Source: CAG-390 sp964590755
Lineage (GTDB): Bacteria; Bacillota; Clostridia; Oscillospirales; CAG-272
DNA: 10,983 nt
Assembly (NCBI GenBank): GCA_964590755.1
Contig: CAZPYK010000055.1
Coordinates: 1 to 10,983 of the forward strand
Direction: 5' to 3'
Shown: positions 7,190 to 10,983 of the stretch, piece after piece
How the letters are laid out: each line of letters opens with the position of its first letter
How positions within the stretch are numbered: position 1 is the stretch's first letter
Notes under the pieces: model-generated
Databases searched by the model: none
What the model saw: only the letters and a program-made list of their open reading frames with translations
Told to the model about the DNA's origin: nothing
Position numbers and translations under genes: made by a program

Positions 7190-8677
7190 ATGTCAGACAT
7201 TCAAAACAACAGCGTATACCGCGATATCGCCGAGCGGACCGGCGGGGATATCTATATCGGAGTGGTTGGTCCGGTAAGGACCGGAAAATCCACCTTTATC
7301 AAGCGTTTTATGGAGGAGCTGGTGCTTCCGAATATCACCGGTGAATACAGTCGTGACCGCGCAAGGGATGAGCTTCCGCAAAGCGCGGCGGGAAAGACGG
7401 TGATGACCACCGAGCCGAAGTTCATTCCCGACGAGGCGATACCGATAGCGGTGGGCGAGAGCGGTACGCTTCGCGTGCGCATGGTGGACTGTGTCGGATA
7501 CATGGTCGACGGTGCTTTGGGGGCGGTCGAAAACGATGCGCCGCGCATGGTGCACACACCGTGGAGCGACGAGCCGGTCCCCTTTGAGGCCGCCGCAGAG
7601 GAGGGAACGCACCGCGTCATATGCGAGCATTCGACGATAGGCATGGTGGTCACGACCGACGGCAGCATAGGAGAGATAGAGCGTGCGGCATACGAGACAG
7701 CCGAGGCGCGTGTGATAGAGGAATTGCGCGCCATAGGCAAGCCCTTTGCCGTGGTGCTGAATTCGGCGCATCCGGAAACTGCCGATTCCGTAGAGCTTGG
7801 GCAGGCGCTTGAGGCAAAATACGGTGTGCCGGTAGCTCTTGTCAACTGTCTTGAGCTGAACGCCGACGATATACGCGGCATTCTTGCCATGGTGCTGGAT
7901 GAATTCGCTCTGACCGAGGTGAACATAAAGCTTCCCGAGTGGATCATGGCGCTGTCCGCGTCTCACCCTATTCGCGCGTCGATAGATGCCTCTGTGCGCG
8001 AATGCGCCGCGGCGGCAAGCCGTGCGGGCGAGCTTCCCGCGGCTTGCTCAAGGCTTGCCGAGAACGAATATCTTGACGACGTGAGGATAGAACGCACCGA
8101 TCTCGGCACCGGGTGCGCCAAGATATCCGCTGCCGCGGCCGACGGACTCTTTTATTCGGTGCTCGGAGAGTCGAGCGGTTTTGAGATAGACGGCGAGGCG
8201 GGGCTGTTCTCGTTGCTCGGTGAGCTTGCCGAAATAAAAAAGAAGTATTCGCGCATAGCCCAAGCCCTTGCCGATGTCGAGGAAAAGGGCTACGGCATAG
8301 TCATGCCGGGAGTCGACGAGCTCAGACTTGAAGAGCCGCAAACGGTGCGTCAATCCGGCGGCTACGGAGTCAAGCTCAGAGCCACCGCCGAGTCGATACA
8401 CATGATACGCGCGGGCATTGAGGCGGAGGTCAATCCCATAGTCGGAAGCGAGGAGCAAGCCAACGAGCTGATAAGCTATCTGGGCAGAGAGATGGAGCGC
8501 TCGCCCGGCGGAGTGTGGCAATCAAACATGTTCGGAAGGTCGCTTTACGAGCTCATGGGGGACGGCTTGCGCGCCAAGCTTGAAAATATTCCCGAGGATG
8601 CAAGGCAAAAACTTTCGGGAACTCTTGAACGCATTATAAACGAGGGCAGCGGCGGTCTTATCTGCATTTTGCTGTGA
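7190..8677 (+). CDS. spoIVA: Stage IV sporulation protein A, spore coat basement ATPase
   Basis: SpoIVA hydrolyses ATP to polymerise on the forespore outer surface, forming the basement layer on which the spore coat assembles. The 495-aa product is close to the 492 aa of the Bacillus protein. It begins with a near-invariant block YRDIAERTGGDIYIGVVG. The Walker A GPVRTGKST is at residues 27-35 (K33), followed by a switch-like VRMVDCVGYMVDGALG segment and TTDGSIGEIERAAY. The C-terminus is the characteristic GSGGLICILL. ATG 7190 is preferred over GTG 7157 and ATG 7178 because GGAGGAG (7180-7186) lies just upstream and the protein then aligns with the family start. It is probably expressed only in the mother cell during sporulation. 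It is the main evidence that the organism makes endospores. Confidence 0.97.
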   Translation: MSDIQNNSVYRDIAERTGGDIYIGVVGPVRTGKSTFIKRFMEELVLPNITGEYSRDRARDELPQSAAGKTVMTTEPKFIPDEAIPIAVGESGTLRVRMVDCVGYMVDGALGAVENDAPRMVHTPWSDEPVPFEAAAEEGTHRVICEHSTIGMVVTTDGSIGEIERAAYETAEARVIEELRAIGKPFAVVLNSAHPETADSVELGQALEAKYGVPVALVNCLELNADDIRGILAMVLDEFALTEVNIKLPEWIMALSASHPIRASIDASVRECAAAASRAGELPAACSRLAENEYLDDVRIERTDLGTGCAKISAAAADGLFYSVLGESSGFEIDGEAGLFSLLGELAEIKKKYSRIAQALADVEEKGYGIVMPGVDELRLEEPQTVRQSGGYGVKLRATAESIHMIRAGIEAEVNPIVGSEEQANELISYLGREMERSPGGVWQSNMFGRSLYELMGDGLRAKLENIPEDARQKLSGTLERIINEGSGGLICILL

Positions 8678-8683
8678 CACTTT

Positions 8684-8736
8684 CGTGCTTATGTGACGCA
8701 TATGTGAGCACGGGCACATTGTTTACAACTTTTTTG
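8684..8736 (+). terminator. Possible weak terminator region after spoIVA
   Basis: CGTGCT (8684-8689) pairs with AGCACG (8707-8712), with an inner TATG/CATA stem. Further on, TTGT/ACAA forms a tiny hairpin before six T residues (8731-8736). Neither is a textbook terminator. The segment also contains two copies of TATGTGA. Read-through into hpf is possible. Confidence 0.3.
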
Positions 8737-8756
8737 TGAAAAATCATATTAACCTA

Positions 8757-8785
8757 TTTATTTTTACTAAAAAATATGGTATAAT
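8757..8785 (+). promoter_or_regulatory. hpf promoter with extended -10
   Basis: A perfect TATAAT (8780-8785) is preceded by TGG, giving the extended -10 TGGTATAAT (8777-8785). The -35 at 17-bp spacing is poor (TTTATT, 8757-8762), as is common for extended -10 promoters. The leader of about 70 nt holds two small hairpins, GTGCC/GGCAC (8805-8819) and CGCT/AGCG (8820-8832), before the Shine-Dalgarno. Confidence 0.75.
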
Positions 8786-8861
8786 AAAGATGCCGAGAAA
8801 AGAAGTGCCCGCGCGGCACCGCTTTCGGAGCGAAACAGCAAAAAGCAGGAGGTAAATTACA

Positions 8862-9401
8862 ATGAAGATCACATTTGTAGGCAGACACATGAGCGTTCCC
8901 GAGGACTTGAAGGCCTTGCTTGACAAGAAGCTTTCAAAGTTCGACAGATATTTCAACGACGAAGCGGACGCCACTGTCACATTCAGCCGCAAACGCAATC
9001 GCGAAAACATCGAGATCACGATCTCGGCGGGCGGGACCCTATTCCGCTGTGAGACGGATGACGAGACCTTCCGCAACGCGATAGATCATGCGATCGACAC
9101 CATTGACCGCCAGATACGTAAAAACAAGACGCGTCTTGCAAAGCGTCTTCGTCCGGATGCTTTTGCTTCCGCAGTCGACGCGCTTCCCGTCGACATGGCA
9201 GAGGAGGAGCCCGAGGATGCCGAATTTGTTATTCGCCGCAAGAGCTTTCAGCTTAAGCCCATGTCTGTCGAGGAGGCTATCCTGCAGATGAATCTTTTGG
9301 GGCATGAGTTCTTCGTCTTCTCGGATGCCGACACCGACGAGGTCTGCGTGGTCTACGCACGCCGCGACGGCGATTACGGACTTATAACTCCGCATAAATA
9401 A
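8862..9401 (+). CDS. hpf: Ribosome hibernation promoting factor, long form
   Basis: Long-form HPF binds the 30S decoding centre through its N-terminal domain and pairs 70S ribosomes into inactive 100S dimers through its C-terminal domain in slow growth or stress. The 179-aa length fits the long form. The N-terminal RaiA/YfiA-like domain is residues 1 to about 100 (MKITFVGRHMSVPEDLKALL, basic SRKRNR and RQIRKNKTRLAKRLR). An acidic linker (MAEEEPEDAE) follows. The C-terminal dimerisation domain runs from about 125, with FQLKPMSVEEAILQMNLLGH, FFVFSDADT and VVYARRDGDYGLI. ATG 8862 follows a near-perfect AGGAGG (8847-8852) with a 9-nt spacer, suggesting high translation. It stands alone on the plus strand, convergent with the XRE gene. 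Confidence 0.96.
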   Translation: MKITFVGRHMSVPEDLKALLDKKLSKFDRYFNDEADATVTFSRKRNRENIEITISAGGTLFRCETDDETFRNAIDHAIDTIDRQIRKNKTRLAKRLRPDAFASAVDALPVDMAEEEPEDAEFVIRRKSFQLKPMSVEEAILQMNLLGHEFFVFSDADTDEVCVVYARRDGDYGLITPHK

Positions 9402-9442
9402 TGTCGCGAGCCGCCGATCGAAGATCGACACGGCATAAAAAA

Positions 9443-9474
9443 GGCCGCACAGTTTCACCGTGAACTGTGCGGTC
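9443..9474. terminator. Bidirectional terminator between hpf and the XRE gene
   Basis: A 10-bp stem, CCGCACAGTT (9445-9454) with AACTGTGCGG (9463-9472), has an 8-nt loop and can be extended by two pairs including G-U. On the minus strand it is followed by six T residues (the A-run at 9437-9442), making a strong terminator for the XRE gene, whose stop lies at its edge. On the plus strand the T-run is interrupted (TCATTCTTT), so it ends hpf transcripts less strongly. Confidence 0.8.
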
Positions 9475-9673
9475 ATTCTTTATCGCTTCTGCCGAGCAGA
9501 TAATCTATAGACACATCGAAATAGTCTGCCAGCCTGATCAAGGTATCGTAATCTGCCTCGCGTTCGAGATTTTCGTATCTTGAGATCGAATTTTGGTTCA
9601 TGTTCAAGTCCAGCGCCAGCTTGACTTGCGATATTTTACGCTTTTTGCGCAGTTCTTTGAGACGAAATACCAT
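9473..9673 (-). CDS. XRE/Cro-family helix-turn-helix regulator
   Basis: A 66-aa single-domain DNA-binding protein. Residues 4-60 form an HTH_3/XRE domain: LKELRKKRKISQVKLALDLN, then the recognition region MNQNSISRYENLEREADYDT, and the family ending LADYFDVSIDYLLGRSDKE. No sensor, peptidase or membrane segment is attached. Start ATG at 9671-9673 follows GGAAGAA on the minus strand. The sampled gene line is about 42% GC, below the core genes. It diverges from the 174-aa membrane protein gene across a region with a perfect dyad over the promoters. By analogy with other compact XRE repressors it most likely represses itself and its neighbour, but that is inference. The effector signal is unknown. 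Confidence 0.93.
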   Translation of the reverse strand: MVFRLKELRKKRKISQVKLALDLNMNQNSISRYENLEREADYDTLIRLADYFDVSIDYLLGRSDKE

Positions 9674-9701
9674 TTTTTCTTCCTTTTTTTCAAAACAACT
9701 A

Positions 9702-9730
9702 TTGACAACATTATACCACTGTGGTATAAT
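9702..9730 (+). promoter_or_regulatory. Consensus sigma-A promoter for the 174-aa protein gene
   Basis: TTGACA (9702-9707), a 17-bp spacer and TATAAT (9725-9730), with TGG before the -10, make a fully consensus promoter with extended -10. A second extended -10 (TGGTATAAT, 9746-9754) lies 24 bp downstream without a good -35. A promoter this strong next to a gene of this kind suggests it is normally repressed. Confidence 0.88.
9710..9730. promoter_or_regulatory. Perfect 21-bp dyad, likely XRE operator
   Basis: ATTATACCAC, a central T, then GTGGTATAAT form a perfect inverted repeat. It covers the whole -10 of the rightward promoter, and on the minus strand it presents the identical extended -10 TGGTATAAT (9718 down to 9710). 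Size and symmetry suit a dimeric HTH repressor. A further half-site copy (TGGTATAAT) is at 9746-9754. Binding by the adjacent XRE protein is inferred. Confidence 0.75.
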
Positions 9731-9738
9731 TTAAATAT
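9710..9738 (-). promoter_or_regulatory. Probable leftward promoter of the XRE gene
   Basis: On the minus strand an extended -10 TGGTATAAT occupies 9718 to 9710. The -35 position at 17-bp spacing is weak (ATATTT, 9738-9733). Transcription would begin near 9703, about 30 nt before the ATG. Because it shares the dyad with the rightward promoter, one bound repressor dimer could shut both. Confidence 0.55.
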
Positions 9739-9803
9739 CCCATATTGGTATAATTGAGTTCGATTGAAAAAATCATTGTAAAAGAGAAGCGGAGGAAGTG
9801 TCA

Positions 9804-10328
9804 ATGGGTATTTTTTTGGCGATTGTTGCGGCGGTGGTGGTTGTGATCATTATTGCTGTGAAAAAGCATCAGAAACATAAGGAAGAACAGCGGCAAATGA
9901 TGATTAAATGGCAAGAACAATCGAAGAAAGAAGAAAGAGAAAAAATGGCTACCAATTTTATGAACTATGATTTTGTCAGAAAATTTGCTCACGACGTAGC
10001 GGAAGGTTTCAAAAAAGACATTCTTTCATGTTCAAGGGACGCTGATTGTACAGAAGTTGTAACGACATACTTTTTCAACGTATTTTCTGATAGCTTGCAA
10101 AACTTTGAAGACGAAATGGTTTATTTTAGGAACTATGGTTTGAGGACACTGAATAGCGATGAACAACACATTTTGGAGGAAGCGATAGAAGATCGGATGC
10201 TTCAAGAGGTTCGCAGCGCTATGCCTTTTGGTAAAGATATAGACGGAAAAATTGAACGAGAAGGTGGTTTGCCTGGAATATATAGATACACTGCCAAAAA
10301 CGGCAATTATTCCTTGCGAGATTGGTGA
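9804..10328 (+). CDS. Single-pass membrane protein of unknown function
   Basis: I do not recognise a family. The 174-aa product starts with a short N-terminal hydrophobic helix (MGIFLAIVAAVVVVIIIAV, about residues 1-19). A strongly charged, probably coiled-coil stretch follows (KKHQKHKEEQRQMMIKWQEQ to KEEREK, about 20-47). The remaining domain of about 125 residues is helical-looking (FVRKFAHDVAEGFKKDIL, EVVTTYFFNVFSDSLQNF, DEQHILEEAIEDRMLQEVRS) and ends in GIYRYTAKNGNYSLRDW. The basic flank after the helix suggests the soluble part is cytoplasmic. ATG 9804 is chosen over GTG 9798 because GGAGG (9791-9795) is 8 nt from the ATG but only 2 nt from the GTG. Two lines counted in this gene are 30-37% GC against about 60% in spoIVA, suggesting acquired DNA. 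Confidence 0.85.
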   Translation: MGIFLAIVAAVVVVIIIAVKKHQKHKEEQRQMMIKWQEQSKKEEREKMATNFMNYDFVRKFAHDVAEGFKKDILSCSRDADCTEVVTTYFFNVFSDSLQNFEDEMVYFRNYGLRTLNSDEQHILEEAIEDRMLQEVRSAMPFGKDIDGKIEREGGLPGIYRYTAKNGNYSLRDW

Positions 10329-10371
10329 TCGCTACGTCATTGCAATATTGTTAAGAAAAGGATCCCCCAAA

Positions 10372-10608
10372 ATGGCCAAATGTTACGAATGCCGATATTT
10401 CCGCGTCGGCGAGCGCAAGTGCGCATTCAGCGGATACACGAAATCTCCCTCGGATGAGTGCAGCCGTTACGGTGACTTCGAGTCGGATCAAAAAAGATGC
10501 TGCGGAAACTGCAAATATTTCCGCACCGATGACAAGCGTTGCGTTCAAAACGGCAATACATACGACATGTGGCACGAATGCGGTATAGGAGAATATTCTC
10601 CGGCATGA
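10372..10608 (+). CDS. Small protein with two tandem four-cysteine modules
   Basis: A 78-aa protein with an internal duplication of about 40 residues. Copy 1 is C4-x2-C7-x9-C17-x12-C30 and copy 2 is C44-x2-C47-x9-C57-x12-C70, with identical spacing and shared context (CRYFR and CKYFR after the first pair, C-x2-Y and C-x2-GEY near the end). C43 is an extra cysteine. Each module could bind one metal: zinc, or a [4Fe-4S] cluster as in the cysteine-rich small subunits of some glycyl-radical enzymes, which look broadly similar. No glycyl-radical enzyme is in view. ATG 10372 follows AAAAGGA (10356-10362) with a 9-nt spacer; the longer frame starting with TTG at 10252 overlaps the upstream gene and lacks cysteine modules. 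The line counted here is about 57% GC, unlike the gene before it. Function unknown. Confidence 0.85.
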   Translation: MAKCYECRYFRVGERKCAFSGYTKSPSDECSRYGDFESDQKRCCGNCKYFRTDDKRCVQNGNTYDMWHECGIGEYSPA

Positions 10609-10616
10609 GCCGGCGA

Positions 10617-10648
10617 AAGCCTCCCTCGGTCGAAGCCGAGGGAGGCTT
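10617..10648 (+). terminator. Strong hairpin after the cysteine-module gene
   Basis: A perfect 13-bp stem, AAGCCTCCCTCGG (10617-10629) with CCGAGGGAGGCTT (10636-10648), has a 6-nt loop. It starts 9 nt after the stop codon. There is no clear T-run on either strand, only TTGATTAAT on the plus side, so it may be a terminator with a weak tail or a 3' stabiliser. Confidence 0.65.
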
Positions 10649-10659
10649 GATTAATATCT

Positions 10660-10726
10660 GCGCCCGTTTTGGGGAGTGAAATAACGGCGCAAGTGCCGAA
10701 AAAAACGGCGCAGGCGTGACTTGCCG
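10660..10726. repeat. Structured spacer with nested inverted and direct repeats
   Basis: GCGCCCGTT (10660-10668) pairs with AACGGCGC (10683-10690) with one bulge. Alternatively GCCG (10695-10698) pairs with CGGC (10706-10709) across an A7 loop, with GCAAGT outside it pairing to ACTTGC. ACGGCGCA occurs twice, 21 bp apart. No ORF with a ribosome binding site was found here. Role unknown. Confidence 0.5.
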
Positions 10727-10735
10727 CGACGAAAG

Positions 10736-10753
10736 GTTCTGATTGTTCTGATT
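10736..10753 (+). repeat. Tandem 9-bp repeat GTTCTGATT x2
   Basis: Two exact adjacent copies of GTTCTGATT (10736-10744 and 10745-10753), centred about 45 bp upstream of the tRNA promoter -35. They could be a binding site for a factor acting on that promoter, or chance. Confidence 0.6.
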
Positions 10754-10788
10754 ATTTTGAAAAAATGCAACTTTTTTCGAAAAAGGTA

Positions 10789-10817
10789 TTGCAAAGTCGG
10801 AGATTTTGTGGTATAAT
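10789..10817 (+). promoter_or_regulatory. Promoter of the tRNA operon
   Basis: TTGCAA (10789-10794), a 17-bp spacer and TATAAT (10812-10817), with an extended TGG before the -10, give a strong sigma-A promoter. Immediately upstream are A and T tracts (10755-10784), including GAAAAAA/TTTTTTC, that resemble an UP element of stable RNA promoters. The start would be near 10824, ten bases before the first tRNA. Confidence 0.88.
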
Positions 10818-10833
10818 AATCGAGCACGGTCAA

Positions 10834-10910
<77 letters not shown>

Positions 10911-10928
10911 GCATTTAAACCGAATAAC

Positions 10929-10983
10929 GGGGCATTAGCGCAGTTGGGAGCGCACAACACTGGCAGTGTTGGGGTCAGGGGTT
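10929..10983 (+). tRNA. tRNA-Ala (anticodon GGC), 3' end outside window
   Basis: The 5' 55 nt of a tRNA beginning 18 nt after tRNA-Val. The acceptor strand is GGGGCAT, D stem GCGC/GCGC, and anticodon stem CAACA/TGTTG. The loop CTGGCAG has anticodon GGC at 10962-10964, reading GCC alanine codons. The T arm is cut by the window edge, so the G3-U70 identity pair of tRNA-Ala cannot be checked. Co-transcription with tRNA-Val is likely. Confidence 0.92.

Noticed and set aside
7193..7966. 257-aa minus-strand open frame opposite spoIVA
   Set aside because: spoIVA is unmistakable on the plus strand; the antisense frame resembles no family and has no ribosome binding site that I can see.
9473..10328. 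Toxin-antitoxin system or prophage remnant
   Set aside because: The regulator fits an XRE antitoxin shape, but the partner is divergent rather than in an operon and shows no known toxin motif. No integrase, phage structural gene or attachment repeat is present.
10252..10371. N-terminal extension of the cysteine-module protein from a TTG codon
   Set aside because: It overlaps the 174-aa gene, and ATG 10372 has its own well-spaced AAAAGGA. The duplicated modules begin right after that ATG.

Overview
The window looks like chromosomal DNA of an endospore-forming member of the Clostridia (Firmicutes/Bacillota), probably an Oscillospirales-like gut lineage. SpoIVA is essentially restricted to endospore formers. 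The long two-domain HPF and the upp-type uracil salvage gene fit the same group. The core genes have moderately high GC (about 60% in the spoIVA line I counted) and use the Ile codon ATA often. Genus and species cannot be read from the sequence.

Layout, left to right. (1) 1-3476, plus strand: the 3' part of a glycogen phosphorylase gene, a GH13 alpha-glucan hydrolase, and a small conserved-looking protein of unknown function whose start overlaps the hydrolase stop. This reads as a glycogen/maltodextrin breakdown operon. (2) 3576-4385: uracil phosphoribosyltransferase (upp) with its own clear sigma-A promoter and a strong intrinsic terminator. (3) 4393-7040: an RluA-family pseudouridine synthase and an apolipoprotein N-acyltransferase (lnt), joined by an ATGA overlap. 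The synthase start codon lies only 7 nt after the T-run of the upp terminator. (4) 7041-8677: a large terminator-like hairpin, then spoIVA. (5) 8757-9401: hpf with an extended -10 promoter and a strong Shine-Dalgarno. (6) 9443-10328: an AT-richer patch holding a minus-strand 66-aa XRE-type regulator and a divergent plus-strand 174-aa protein with one N-terminal membrane helix. Their shared promoter region carries a perfect 21-bp dyad that contains an extended -10 element on each strand. (7) 10372-10608: a 78-aa protein made of two copies of a four-cysteine module, at host-like GC. (8) 10609-10983: a hairpin, a structured AT-rich leader and promoter, then tRNA-Val(CAC) and the start of tRNA-Ala(GGC).

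Most of the window is housekeeping: storage carbohydrate use, pyrimidine salvage, rRNA modification, lipoprotein maturation, spore coat assembly, ribosome hibernation and tRNAs. I see no CRISPR array, insertion sequence, integrase, toxin of a known family or recognisable defence system. The least explained part is 9473-10608: the XRE/membrane-protein switch and the adjacent duplicated cysteine module. Several regulatory arrangements also merit a check: the operator made of paired extended -10s, a possible sigma-E promoter inside the terminator loop before spoIVA, and the ribosome binding site of the pseudouridine synthase.
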